A DNA stretch of 64,000 nt from Sporolactobacillus shoreicorticis. GTDB lineage: Bacteria; Bacillota; Bacilli; Bacillales; Sporolactobacillaceae. The notes below the pieces were generated by a model, which ran no database searches, was not told where the DNA came from, and was given only the letters and a program-made list of their open reading frames with translations. The stretch is taken from contig NZ_JAMXWM010000001.1 in NCBI RefSeq assembly GCF_024125445.1, positions 248,001 through 312,000 of the forward strand. The letters run 5' to 3'. Made by a program: the position numbers and the translations under genes. How positions within the stretch are numbered: position 1 is the first letter of the stretch; each line of letters opens with the position of its first letter. Shown piece by piece: positions 54,899-63,916 of the stretch.

Positions 54899-55162
54899 AT
54901 GTATTTAGCGAAGGTTGTCGGGAATGTTGTATCAACGAAGAAGAAAGAAGAATTGACCGGTTATAAACTTATGATTGTCACCATCGTCGGATCCGACGAT
55001 GAAAAATGGGAAAAACGGATTGTTGCTGTGGATCTTGTCGGGGCAGGGCGTGATGAATATGTGCTCGTTTCCTGCGGAAGCTCCGCGCGAGCGGCACTGA
55101 AACATCCCGAATCGCCGATTGATGCAGCCATTGTCGGTATCATAGACAGCTTCGCAGAATGA
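54899..55162 (+). CDS. eutN: BMC-P pentameric vertex protein, EutN/CcmL type
   Basis: An 87-residue pentamer-forming protein that caps shell vertices. Typical parts: MYLAKVVGNVVSTKKKEELT, KLMIVTIVG, VAVDLVGAGRDEYVLVSCGS and SARAALKHPESPIDAAIVGI. Length is normal. It is 13 bp after the EutJ gene and 30 bp before the aldehyde dehydrogenase gene. Confidence 0.95.
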   Translation: MYLAKVVGNVVSTKKKEELTGYKLMIVTIVGSDDEKWEKRIVAVDLVGAGRDEYVLVSCGSSARAALKHPESPIDAAIVGIIDSFAE

Positions 55163-55192
55163 TTGAGAGCCAAAAGAAAGGTGAGACCAGTA

Positions 55193-56629
55193 ATGGATAT
55201 TGATAAATTGGTAGATCGTATTCTCAAGGATTCAAAAATTGACTTGGCATTTGAGACAGAACCCACACAGACTGTTTCAAAGTCCGTAACGGAAAATACG
55301 CCGATATCCGGTAAAGACGGTGTTTTTGACACGGTCGATGAAGCAGTAAAGGCAGCAAAAAAAGCGCAGAAACTCTATTTCCATGTTTCACTGGCAAGAC
55401 GAAAAAAGGTGATTCAGGCCATACGGGATACGCTGCTTCCGGAAATCGAGGAAATCGCCCGAATGGGGTATGAAGAGACGAACATGGGCAATCTTCAGGA
55501 TAAAATTCAAAAGAATTATCTGGCGCTCACCAACACACCAGGCGTTGAGGATCTCAACACGCTGACGCAGGTGCTGACCGGAGACGATGGCATGACCCTT
55601 TATGAATTATGTCCTTATGGTGTAATCGGAGCCATTGCGCCTAGCACGAATCCTACTGAAACCCTGATCAACAATGCGATCGGCATGCTGGCGGCAGGTA
55701 ACGCAATCTATTTCAGCCCGCATCCCGGAGCGAAAAACAGCTCAGCCTGTCTGATTCAGAAATTGAATCGAATCGTCAGTGAGGCAAGCGGTATTGATAA
55801 TCTGATCGTCACAATCAAGGAACCGTCGATTGAAGCTGCTCAGGCGATGATGGTTCATCCGGATATCAATCTGCTCGTCGTTACCGGCGGCCCCGGTGTC
55901 GTCAGCCAGGCGATGAAAAGCGGAAAGAAGGTTATGGGCGCCGGTGCCGGAAATCCGCCTACTCTGGTTGATGAAACAGCAAATATCGAAAAGGCGGCGG
56001 TAGATATTGTTGACGGCGCTTCATTCGATAACAACCTCCCATGTATCGCGGAGAAAAATGTGGTCGTTGTCAATAAGGTCGCGGATTTTCTGTTGTACAA
56101 CATGGAAAAGGCCGGTGCCTTTTACGTGAAAGAACTGTCCGACATTAAAAAATTGGAAGCGCTGACTGTGACCGCAAAGCAAACACCAAACAAGAAATAT
56201 GTCGGCAAGTCGGCCGAGAAGATTCTTCAGGATGCGGGCGTTTCCTATAACGGTCATCCGCGACTTGTACTCGTCGAGTCTACACCGGATATGCCGTTCG
56301 CCAAAATCGAAATGTTAATGCCGGTTGTTCCGTTCATCCGTGTTCCGGATTTTGACGCGGCGCTGGCCGTCTGTCTGGAATTGGAACATGGATTGCATCA
56401 TACGGCGACCATGCACTCGGAAAATGTGACGCGGTTAAATAAAGTTGCACGGGAAATGCAGACCTCTATTTTCGTGAAAAACGGTCCGTCGTTTGCCGGT
56501 ATCGGCTTCAAGGGTGAGGGACCGACAACGTTCACCATCGCAACACCTACCGGCGAGGGAACAACATCGGCCCGAAACTTTGCGCGTGTCAGAAGATGTG
56601 TTCTGACCGACGGTTTCTCAATTAAGTAA
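55193..56629 (+). CDS. pduP: CoA-acylating aldehyde dehydrogenase (PduP/EutE type)
   Basis: A 478-residue enzyme that oxidises propanal or another aldehyde to acyl-CoA with NAD+. The catalytic Cys is Cys284 in SFDNNLPCIAEKNVVVV; APSTNPTETLINNAIGMLAA and VTGGPGVVSQAMKSGKKVMG are typical. The N-terminus MDIDKLVDRILKDSKID is an encapsulation helix like that of PduP. ATG 55193 follows AAAGGTGAG; an upstream in-frame TTG at 55163 overlaps the EutN gene region and lacks a site. It pairs with the alcohol dehydrogenase to recycle NAD+ inside the shell. Confidence 0.94.
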   Translation: MDIDKLVDRILKDSKIDLAFETEPTQTVSKSVTENTPISGKDGVFDTVDEAVKAAKKAQKLYFHVSLARRKKVIQAIRDTLLPEIEEIARMGYEETNMGNLQDKIQKNYLALTNTPGVEDLNTLTQVLTGDDGMTLYELCPYGVIGAIAPSTNPTETLINNAIGMLAAGNAIYFSPHPGAKNSSACLIQKLNRIVSEASGIDNLIVTIKEPSIEAAQAMMVHPDINLLVVTGGPGVVSQAMKSGKKVMGAGAGNPPTLVDETANIEKAAVDIVDGASFDNNLPCIAEKNVVVVNKVADFLLYNMEKAGAFYVKELSDIKKLEALTVTAKQTPNKKYVGKSAEKILQDAGVSYNGHPRLVLVESTPDMPFAKIEMLMPVVPFIRVPDFDAALAVCLELEHGLHHTATMHSENVTRLNKVAREMQTSIFVKNGPSFAGIGFKGEGPTTFTIATPTGEGTTSARNFARVRRCVLTDGFSIK

Positions 56630-56643
56630 AGGAAGTGTTTCCG

Positions 56644-57759
56644 ATGGGCATGTTCTTTCTCAGAACAAAAATTCTGATCAACGATGCAGTTAATCAAGAA
56701 ATTGACCACATTCACGCGGAACGTGTATGGATTGGCTGCGACCCGTTCCTTGTAACAAATGAACGCGTTAAGGAGATCATCGGCAATTTGGAAAGAAAGA
56801 ATGAGGTTTCTGTGTTCAGCGATATCGTGCCGGAACCTCCGCTTGAAAAAATAGCTTCCGGAATTGCTTCCGTAGTCGGTTATAAACCTACGATTATTCT
56901 TGCCATTGGCGGAGGATCGGCAATCGATACGGCCAAGGCTGTACGGTTTTTCGCACAGAAAAAGTTTCCACTTCATATCAAGACGTTCTATGCGATGCCA
57001 ACGACTAGCGGAACAGGTTCGGAGGTGACGGGCGTCGCCGTGGTTACCGATGTGCAGAACAAGACGAAGTATCCGCTCACCGACGATGCGATTGTACCAG
57101 ATGTTGCCTTACTGTTGCCCGAGCTTGTTGCCGGTTGCCCGAAATCAGTGACGGCATTCAGCGGGATGGATGTCTTGACCCACGCGCTGGAGGCGCTTGT
57201 GGCAACACAGGCCAACGCATTCAGTGACGCGTTGGCCGAAAAGGCAGCGTCTCTTGTCTTTGAGTATCTGCCCAAATGCTATGAGGATGGAACGAATCTT
57301 GCCAGCCGTTCCATCATGCATGAGGCGTCATGTCTTGCCGGAGTAGCGTTTCAGAACGCGGGACTCGGGGTCAGCCACGCGATTGCCCATCAAATTGGCG
57401 GGCAGTTCCATCTGCCTCATGGACTTGTGAATTCAATTTTGCTACCGCATGTCGTGCATTATAATGCAACGGATTCGGCAGCTAAGAGTAAATATGCCGT
57501 CGCAGCGCGCAAGTTGGGAATTGCGGCATGGAATGACGATGATGCGGCGGCCGTGCGGCTCCTTATTCAAAAGATTGTGAGTTTGTCTGTGAAGTTAAAC
57601 TGTTCTCAAAGTTTAACTGAATCCGGAGTGTCCAAGGAAGCGATTGCTTCCGGACTTGGAGAAATCATTGAGAATGCACAGAAGGATTTCACCTATCAGT
57701 ACAATCCGATTGTACCAACAAAGAAGGATTTAGTAGACCTTCTGCTTGCAAGTGTCTGA
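56644..57759 (+). CDS. pduQ: Iron-dependent alcohol dehydrogenase (PduQ/EutG type)
   Basis: A 371-residue Fe-ADH. NAD motif AIGGGSAIDTAKAVRFF; substrate/cofactor loop PTTSGTGSEVTGVAVVTD; iron ligands in SGMDVLTHALEALVATQANA and VSHAIAHQIGGQFHLPHGLV. It reduces propanal to propanol and reoxidises NADH. ATG 56644 follows AAAGGAAG, 8 bases away; the in-frame GTG at 56635 is less likely. It is 14 bp after the aldehyde dehydrogenase gene. Confidence 0.93.
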   Translation: MGMFFLRTKILINDAVNQEIDHIHAERVWIGCDPFLVTNERVKEIIGNLERKNEVSVFSDIVPEPPLEKIASGIASVVGYKPTIILAIGGGSAIDTAKAVRFFAQKKFPLHIKTFYAMPTTSGTGSEVTGVAVVTDVQNKTKYPLTDDAIVPDVALLLPELVAGCPKSVTAFSGMDVLTHALEALVATQANAFSDALAEKAASLVFEYLPKCYEDGTNLASRSIMHEASCLAGVAFQNAGLGVSHAIAHQIGGQFHLPHGLVNSILLPHVVHYNATDSAAKSKYAVAARKLGIAAWNDDDAAAVRLLIQKIVSLSVKLNCSQSLTESGVSKEAIASGLGEIIENAQKDFTYQYNPIVPTKKDLVDLLLASV

Positions 57760-57829
57760 ACAGGAGGAATACGGTTCTTCGATTGGCATTCTATGGGTTT
57801 AACATCCTAAAAGAAAAAGGTGATCTGTT

Positions 57830-58531
57830 ATGAACGCTTACCTAGGTGAATTTTTAGGTACAATGATTCTCATCATGTTCGGAGCCGGTGTCGGTGCGTC
57901 GATAAATTTGAAAAAGGCCTATGCGCAAGGCTCGGGCTGGGTCATGATTGCATTCGGCTGGGGATTCGCCGTTATGCTTGGCGTTTACACGGCCGGTTAC
58001 TTCGGGGCTCCCGGTCATTTGAATCCCGCACTGACCATCGCATTTGCGGCGGGTGGCTTGATTAAATGGTCGATCGTTCCGGGTTTTGTGCTTGCCCAGG
58101 TTGCAGGCGCATTTCTCGGTGCGGCAATTACCGTTCTCCATTTCTACCCGCATTTTAAAATCACGAAGAAGGATGAAGGAAATTCAGTCGCTATATTCGC
58201 GACGGTGCCTTCAATAGAGAACCAGACCTTTAACTTTATTAGTGAAGTCATCGCCACCTTTGCGTTTACACTTTGTCTGCTGACACTTGGAGATTTTACA
58301 GCAGGGCTTAAACCCTTGATCGCCGGATTCCTCATCGCGGCAATCGGCTTTTCATTCGGCTCTACAACCGGATACGCCATTAATCCTGCCCGAGATTTCG
58401 GTCCGCGATTCGCCTATGCGGTGCTGCCGATTCCGAATAAAGGTTCAGCGAATTGGTCGTATGCCTGGATTCCGATTGTCGGACCGATCATCGGCGCGTG
58501 GCTGGCGACAATCTTAGTCGGGCTGATTTAA
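57830..58531 (+). CDS. pduF: Glycerol/1,2-propanediol facilitator (aquaglyceroporin, PduF/GlpF type)
   Basis: A 233-residue MIP channel with six membrane helices and two NPA motifs: GHLNPALTIAFAAGG and GYAINPARDFGPRFAYA. The D after the second NPAR is the glycerol-channel mark. It lets glycerol or propanediol diffuse into the cell, which supports a polyol substrate for the compartment. ATG 57830 has AAAGGTGATC upstream. It is 70 bp after the alcohol dehydrogenase gene and probably in the same operon. Confidence 0.94.
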   Translation: MNAYLGEFLGTMILIMFGAGVGASINLKKAYAQGSGWVMIAFGWGFAVMLGVYTAGYFGAPGHLNPALTIAFAAGGLIKWSIVPGFVLAQVAGAFLGAAITVLHFYPHFKITKKDEGNSVAIFATVPSIENQTFNFISEVIATFAFTLCLLTLGDFTAGLKPLIAGFLIAAIGFSFGSTTGYAINPARDFGPRFAYAVLPIPNKGSANWSYAWIPIVGPIIGAWLATILVGLI

Positions 58532-58550
58532 AAAGGAAAGGAGATAAACC

Positions 58551-59837
58551 ATGACCGATAAATTATTAGCGATTAATTCAGGAAGTTCATCGTTAAAATT
58601 CAAATTGTTTGAAATGCCAGAGGAAAAAGTCATTCTTAGCGGTTTGTATGAACGGCTTGGATTCCAAAACGCAACGTTTGTCTTGACGTATAAAAGTCTG
58701 AAGACTAAAGAAACGTTGGCGATTACCTCACATGAAGAAGCCGTTGATCACTTGCTAAATGTGCTGCTTCGCCTCAAGGTCGTGGAGTCTCTTGAGGAAA
58801 TAACCGGTGTCGGACACCGCGTCGCCCATGGTGGGGAACTTTTTAAATGCTCGATTCGTGTGGGGGAAAAGGAACTCCATGCGATTGAAGAATTAAGCGA
58901 ACTCGCGCCGCTGCATAATCCGGTGAATGCCATCGGAATTAAGCTGTTCGCAAAAGCGCTCCCGAACGCAATTCAGGCAGCAGTGTTTGATACATCATTT
59001 CATCAAACCATGCCGGCAGAAAACTATCTGTATCCGATACCTCATGAGTTCTATGAAAAGTATAAGATCAGAAAATACGGATTCCACGGCACCAGTCATG
59101 AATATGTCGCCAATGAGGCAGCCGGGATTCTTGGCAAAAAAATAACCGATCTGAAGATCATTACCTGCCATCTGGGGAACGGTGCCAGCATTTGCTGCAT
59201 CGACCGAGGAAAATCTATTAACACGTCGATGGGATTTACACCAACGGCAGGGTTGATGATGGGCACTCGCTCCGGGGATATTGATCCGACCGTACTGACC
59301 TATCTTCAGAGAAAGCTGAATCTCACGACTGACGAAACCGAGCGTGTCATCAATCTGAGATCGGGAATCCTTGGCGTTTCCGGAGTATCGAATGATTTCC
59401 GTGATGTTGAAAGGTGCGCCAATGCAGGCGAAGAACAATCGATTCTGGCCATTGAAATGTTTGTCAAGCGTATTTGCAGTTTCATTTTGACCTACGTCTT
59501 TGAACTCGGGAAACTTGACGCACTTGTTTTTACGGCAGGAATTGGGGAAAATTCCGCATTCATCAGAGAGAAGGTATGCGGGTCATTAAAAGGTTTGGGT
59601 TTGGCGCTCGATCCGAAAAAAAATGAATCGAATGAGCCGATGATTCAATCGGAGCATTCGACGTCGGCAATCATGGTTGTCCCGACTGATGAAGAGCTGG
59701 TGATCGCCAGAGACACCTTTTCTCTTTTAGAAAAGGTGCGTAAAAAAAAATCAAGTCATGGCTTGACCATTCGCGATCAACAACGGATAAATAGTAATTA
59801 TCTCACAGTGCAAGTCTCTAAGATTGTGTATAATTAG
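58551..59837 (+). CDS. Acetate/propionate kinase
   Basis: A 428-residue ASKHA kinase: AINSGSSSLKFKLFEMPEEK at the start, VGHRVAHGGE, FDTSFHQTMPAENYLYPIP, FHGTSHEYVA, CHLGNGASICCIDRGKSI and FTAGIGENSAFIREKVC. It makes ATP from acyl phosphate and is the last step of the pathway. It is about 25 residues longer than usual, with a Lys-rich C-terminal extension (VRKKKSSHGLTIRDQQR). ATG 58551 follows AAAGGAGAT. The promoter of the next gene overlaps its 3' end. Confidence 0.92.
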   Translation: MTDKLLAINSGSSSLKFKLFEMPEEKVILSGLYERLGFQNATFVLTYKSLKTKETLAITSHEEAVDHLLNVLLRLKVVESLEEITGVGHRVAHGGELFKCSIRVGEKELHAIEELSELAPLHNPVNAIGIKLFAKALPNAIQAAVFDTSFHQTMPAENYLYPIPHEFYEKYKIRKYGFHGTSHEYVANEAAGILGKKITDLKIITCHLGNGASICCIDRGKSINTSMGFTPTAGLMMGTRSGDIDPTVLTYLQRKLNLTTDETERVINLRSGILGVSGVSNDFRDVERCANAGEEQSILAIEMFVKRICSFILTYVFELGKLDALVFTAGIGENSAFIREKVCGSLKGLGLALDPKKNESNEPMIQSEHSTSAIMVVPTDEELVIARDTFSLLEKVRKKKSSHGLTIRDQQRINSNYLTVQVSKIVYN

Positions 59838-59861
59838 GACAGGAATGTGAAAGCGCTTTCT
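59829..59861 (+). promoter_or_regulatory. Promoter and cre site of the PocR sensor gene
   Basis: TATAAT at 59829-59834 (inside the end of the kinase gene) is followed by TGAAAGCGCTTTCT at 59848-59861, which equals the cre consensus except for the last base. The position just after the -10 is a typical CcpA roadblock, so expression of the sensor/regulator pair should fall when preferred sugars are present. The -35 is poor. Confidence 0.65.
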
Positions 59862-59875
59862 GAGGAGGCAGTGAG

Positions 59876-61222
59876 ATGAAATCCGCACAGTTAGTTCATG
59901 CAGCTTATGAAGATGAGTCAGCAAAGAGCGATATGTATACAAAGTACGAGCAAAAAATTATCAATGAAGTTGGTTTGAGACGAATTATTGATGTGCCTTC
60001 CTTGCAGAAAGTTCAGGATGATCTGGCGAGCATTACCGGATTATCCATGGTCACAGTGGATTCTAAAGGAATACCAATCACGGAAGAGAGTGGTTTTTCC
60101 ACATTTTGTGCCGCACGGAGAAAAATCACATCATGTAAGGAGAACTGCTTTTTTTCCGATGCTTATGGCGGATTAAAAGCGGCGATTTCGAACTCACCTT
60201 ATGTATACCGATGTCCGGCCGGTTTGGTTGATTGCGCGGTGCCGATTTTTGTAAGCAACCAGCCGCTCGGCGCCGTGCTTATGGGTCAGGTCCGCTGTCC
60301 TGATTCCGGCACGCTTGAAAATGTCGAAAAATTTGTCAAGGAAAAGATCAGTAAAGAGCATTGTGCCGAATTGATGGAAAAATATGAACAGACCACTATT
60401 CTTGAAATAAATAAAATAAAAATGATCGGCAATATGATCTATTTTATTATTAAAGAGATGATGGAACGGAGGGTCGCTCAACTCGTTCAGGATGAGATAG
60501 AGCGAACAAATTTTGAACTTGTTGATGAACTGAGTGAGAAAGAAGCACAGCTAAACAAAATCCGTAAAAATGAACGCAGGCAGCTGAAAACTGAGCTTGC
60601 TCCGCAATTTCTTATGAGCATTATGAATGCAATCAGCAGCCTTTCCATACTTGAAGGAGCGCGGCAAACCAATGAATTGGTTTGTCTGTTCTCAAATATG
60701 TTGCGATATAATTTCGAAACGAAGGAGAAATTCGTTGCGCTTGATAAAGAATTGGTGAACTTGGATAACTATCTAGGTATCCAGCGCATTCGTTTCGCTG
60801 ATCGATTCGACTATCAGATCGTGAAAAAATGTCAGACCAGAAATAAGAAGGTACCTTATCTCGTATTCTTTCCTTTTGTTGAAAACGCGATTCTGCATGG
60901 CATTCTGCCGGGGAAAAAAAAGGGTAAAGTAGTAGTGACAGTGGAAGATTGTTCAGATCGAAACTATTTGATCACGATTGAGGATAACGGCAGAGGAATG
61001 GATCAAGAGGATGTGGATCGGCTGCTGGGAAACCAAGCGCAAACGAACACAGAGAAGAGTGCGCTTAAAGGAATCAGCATCTATAACACGAGAAAAAGGC
61101 TGGTTGGTTATTTCGGAAAAGAATACGATATAAAGATCCAAAGCCGACGGAATTTCGGTTTTACTGTATATTGCCGGATTCCTGCCGTGATCGAGGAGCA
61201 TGATGGAGATGACGAAGCTTAA
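59876..61222 (+). CDS. PocR-domain sensor histidine kinase-like protein (phosphoacceptor His missing)
   Basis: A 448-residue cytosolic sensor without membrane helices. Residues about 25-200 form a PocR ligand domain with paired Cys (STFCAARRKITSCKENCFFS, VYRCPAGLVDCAVPIFVSN), which in PocR senses 1,2-propanediol. A coiled segment follows, then a LytS/YehU-type HisKA (PF06580-like) region where the usual PHFLFN motif reads APQFLMSIMNAISSL: Gln244 replaces the phosphoacceptor His. The ATPase domain looks intact: N box FFPFVENAILHGI, G1 TIEDNGRGMD, G2 GISIYNTRKRL. ATG 59876 follows GAGGAGG. It overlaps the regulator gene, so the pair is translationally coupled. It may be a pseudokinase acting by binding. 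Confidence 0.88.
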   Translation: MKSAQLVHAAYEDESAKSDMYTKYEQKIINEVGLRRIIDVPSLQKVQDDLASITGLSMVTVDSKGIPITEESGFSTFCAARRKITSCKENCFFSDAYGGLKAAISNSPYVYRCPAGLVDCAVPIFVSNQPLGAVLMGQVRCPDSGTLENVEKFVKEKISKEHCAELMEKYEQTTILEINKIKMIGNMIYFIIKEMMERRVAQLVQDEIERTNFELVDELSEKEAQLNKIRKNERRQLKTELAPQFLMSIMNAISSLSILEGARQTNELVCLFSNMLRYNFETKEKFVALDKELVNLDNYLGIQRIRFADRFDYQIVKKCQTRNKKVPYLVFFPFVENAILHGILPGKKKGKVVVTVEDCSDRNYLITIEDNGRGMDQEDVDRLLGNQAQTNTEKSALKGISIYNTRKRLVGYFGKEYDIKIQSRRNFGFTVYCRIPAVIEEHDGDDEA

Positions 61223-62225
61223 CGTACTAATTGCCGATTTGGACTATCTCTTCCAACAAGCGCTGAAAAAGGTTCTCTCCGAAGATCAGCGCTTTACGGT
61301 TTTTGAAACAGACGGTGAGCAAAAAGGAGATTTGGTTGATTTATGCAGTCGTTATATGCCTGATATTCTTTTTACGGATATCTTGGAAAACGGTGAACCG
61401 TCGAGTGATCCGGTAAAGAAAGTCTGTCAGGCATTTCCATCAATACGTGTTTATATTTTTACAAATTACAGTGAATTTCATTTGATTCAGGAGCTGATGC
61501 GGTCGGGTATTGCCGATTATCTGCTACTGCCTTTATCACTCGCCCAGTTGTCGGCGCTGCTGAATGAGGTTGAAAAAAAGGCGAGTTTCAACACCCTGAC
61601 GGATAAGATCGCCCTGCTGCTAACAAAACAGAACTTTGAAGAACTTTACCGGAATCTTCCCGTGTTAGCGAATGAGATTCAACAGTCGTTTAAAAAAGAT
61701 TCACAGTCGGTGAATCTTCAGCTTGAAAAGGTTATATCAGTCAGTCTGAAGCTGATCCATTGTACCAATCCGGAGCAGCAAGCACGCTATCGGCAGAAAT
61801 TAACATTCAGCAGGGACGTGATTGAGGATGACCTGAAGCTTCAGTTCATGCTGTTTGACTATTTCGATGAGTTGTATAAACAGCGTACGATTCAGAAACG
61901 GCCGCAGATGTCTCAGGTCTTTCATTACATTGAAAGGACTATTTATCAGGATATTTCGCTTGCCGCGACATCAGACGCATGCGGGATCAGTCAAGGGTAT
62001 TTGAGCCGAGTGATGAAAGAGCAGTACGGATTCGGATTTAATCAGTATATTCAGATGAAGAAAATTCAGCTGGCGAAACAAGCCTTTTATTTTAATCATG
62101 ATAAAGTGATTGATGTGGCTTTCCAGCTCTCATACAACGAACCCAGTTATTTCACCAAGGTTTTTAAAAGAGTCGAGAAGATGTCGCCAAATCAATTCAA
62201 GAAAAAGCTCATGGGGAACGGTTAG
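61209..62225 (+). CDS. AraC-type regulator with degenerate receiver domain
   Basis: About 338 residues; ATG codons at 61200, 61203 and 61209 all overlap the sensor gene, and GAGGAG is best spaced for 61209. The N-terminal receiver keeps the phospho-Asp (DILFTDILENG, Asp60 counted from 61200), but the acidic pair reads ADLD and the conserved Lys is replaced (DYLLLPLSL, Leu110), so normal phosphorylation chemistry is doubtful. The C-terminus is an AraC double HTH: LAATSDACGISQGYLSRVMK and VAFQLSYNEPSYFTKVFKRV. It should activate the BMC operon in response to the PocR sensor. Confidence 0.88.
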   Translation: MTKLNVLIADLDYLFQQALKKVLSEDQRFTVFETDGEQKGDLVDLCSRYMPDILFTDILENGEPSSDPVKKVCQAFPSIRVYIFTNYSEFHLIQELMRSGIADYLLLPLSLAQLSALLNEVEKKASFNTLTDKIALLLTKQNFEELYRNLPVLANEIQQSFKKDSQSVNLQLEKVISVSLKLIHCTNPEQQARYRQKLTFSRDVIEDDLKLQFMLFDYFDELYKQRTIQKRPQMSQVFHYIERTIYQDISLAATSDACGISQGYLSRVMKEQYGFGFNQYIQMKKIQLAKQAFYFNHDKVIDVAFQLSYNEPSYFTKVFKRVEKMSPNQFKKKLMGNG

Positions 62226-62255
62226 CCAATTTGAGAAAGGGAGGTGGTGATTCCA

Positions 62256-63461
62256 ATGAATGCAACGGAACGCACGTCGGAATCAGTAACCGAAGGTCAC
62301 CCGGATAAACTATGTGATCAGATTGCGGACACGATACTCGATGCTTATTTAAGGAAAGATTCACAGGCTCATGTTGCGATCGAGTGCATGATATCACAAA
62401 ATTTGCTTGTGATCGCCGGAGAGATCAGATCTTCAGCATCAATAAATTTGGAAGCGCTTGCGAGAGCTGTTCTCCGTTCTGTCGGCTATAACAGTCGGGA
62501 AAAGGGCTTTGATTGTGATAGAAGCCTGATCATTACGAATGTAAACCAGCAGTCAAAGGATATAAGCCAAGGTGTTGATTGCGCGCTTGAATTTAAGCAG
62601 CGGACAACTGCCGACGGTGATTTAAAAATAGGGGCCGGCGATCAGGGAACGGTTTACGGTTATGCGTGTAACGAAGCCGAAGATTATCTTCCCTTGACGC
62701 TTTATCTGGCGCATCGACTGACCAGGAGGCTTGCTGAGGTGAGAAAACAAGGCGTTTTTCCTTTTCTTCGGCCGGATGGCAAGGCTCAGGTAACCGTTCG
62801 CTATGACGAGAATGATCGGCCGGTATCGGTAAAAACAGTCGTTTTATCCGCGCAGCACGATGAAGCAGTCAGCCGGGAAGAATTAACAGAGAAACTGACT
62901 CGTGACGTAATCCAAGCGGTTGTTCCCGCTGAACTGCTCCGGAATTCAGAATTATTGATTAATCCCACAGGGCGGTTTGTTATCGGCGGACCCCAGGGCG
63001 ACACGGGATTAACCGGACGCAAAATTATTATTGACACGTATGGAGGCGTCATTCCCCATGGAGGCGGCGCATTCTCCGGTAAGGACCCATCAAAGGTTGA
63101 CCGTTCCGGAGCTTATATGGCCAGATATGCGGCAAAAAATGTAGTTGCGGCCGGCTTGGCGGATCGGTGTCAGATTGCAGTCTCCTATGCGATTGGTGTC
63201 GCGGAACCGGTCTCTGTATCCGTTGAAACATTTGGGACAGAACGTATCCCGCTTCAGGTGCTGCAAGCAATTGTTCATAAGACGTTTCAGTTCGCGCCGG
63301 GTTCTATTATTGAAACGCTTCATCTCAGACGGCCAATCTATCAGAGTACCGCTTGCTATGGGCACTTTAAATCCGGTTTCGGTTATCCGTGGGAGGAGAC
63401 CGATCAGGTCGGCTTGCTGGAGCGGTTGAAAAGAGCGGTCGTTCAGGCAATGCAACGCTGA
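62256..63461 (+). CDS. metK: S-adenosylmethionine synthetase within the BMC locus
   Basis: A 401-residue MetK: TEGHPDKLCDQIADTILDAY, GAGDQGTVYGYACNEAEDYL, GRFVIGGPQGDTGLTGRKII, DTYGGVIPHGGGAFSGKDPS and KVDRSGAYMARYAAKNVVAA are all present, so it should be active. It makes SAM from methionine and ATP. The activase in this locus consumes SAM, so a local copy could feed radical generation. Divergence from the usual MetK (GTVYGYACNEAEDYLPL instead of GLMFGYA) suggests a dedicated paralog. ATG 62256 is 10 bases from GGGAGG. It begins 30 bp after the regulator gene. Confidence 0.93.
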   Translation: MNATERTSESVTEGHPDKLCDQIADTILDAYLRKDSQAHVAIECMISQNLLVIAGEIRSSASINLEALARAVLRSVGYNSREKGFDCDRSLIITNVNQQSKDISQGVDCALEFKQRTTADGDLKIGAGDQGTVYGYACNEAEDYLPLTLYLAHRLTRRLAEVRKQGVFPFLRPDGKAQVTVRYDENDRPVSVKTVVLSAQHDEAVSREELTEKLTRDVIQAVVPAELLRNSELLINPTGRFVIGGPQGDTGLTGRKIIIDTYGGVIPHGGGAFSGKDPSKVDRSGAYMARYAAKNVVAAGLADRCQIAVSYAIGVAEPVSVSVETFGTERIPLQVLQAIVHKTFQFAPGSIIETLHLRRPIYQSTACYGHFKSGFGYPWEETDQVGLLERLKRAVVQAMQR

Positions 63462-63510
63462 TCAGATACCCGCTTTTACCCTTTTGCGACGCTAAAAAGG
63501 AGAAGGTTTC

Positions 63511-63864
63511 ATGATGATAAAAAGAGATGAACTGCGTGTAAAGCTTGAAGTGCTGGTGCCGGGGAAACAGATTACACTTGCCCAGATCATCGGCAAACCT
63601 AATCCGGAGGTCTATGCGAAATTAGGGCTTTCCGAAAAATTCGACTCAATCGGAGTCATGAAGCTCACTCCGAAAGAAAGCGCAATTATCGCCGGCGATC
63701 TGGCATTGAAGTACGGCCGGGTCGAGATTGCCGCCATAAATCGGCTCAAAGGCACCTTGCTCCTGACCGGGAAGAATGAGTCGGTTGTCTATGCGGTGAG
63801 CCACATTCTGCGGGTCTTTCAAACAGTGCTTGGTTTCGAAGTACCCGAGATCACGCGATCCTAG
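63511..63864 (+). CDS. BMC-H shell protein, EutS/PduU-like (permuted)
   Basis: A 117-residue circularly permuted BMC-H protein: VPGKQITLAQIIGKPNPEVY at the N-terminus, KLGLSEKFDSIGVMKLTPKE, SAIIAGDLALKYGRVEIAAI and GTLLLTGKNESVVYAVSHIL. PduU and EutS have a beta-barrel that caps one side of the pore. ATG 63511 follows AAGGAGAAGG. It is adjacent to a second copy of the same type. Confidence 0.9.
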   Translation: MMIKRDELRVKLEVLVPGKQITLAQIIGKPNPEVYAKLGLSEKFDSIGVMKLTPKESAIIAGDLALKYGRVEIAAINRLKGTLLLTGKNESVVYAVSHILRVFQTVLGFEVPEITRS

Positions 63865-63916
63865 CTGCATGTTCCGGGAAGAAAAGAAGAATGCTTATTC
63901 GATGGGAAGGATAACA

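Noticed and set aside
62226-62255. SAM riboswitch before metK
   Set aside because: The gap between the regulator and metK is only 30 bp, too short for an S-box; metK here appears to be transcribed with the regulators.
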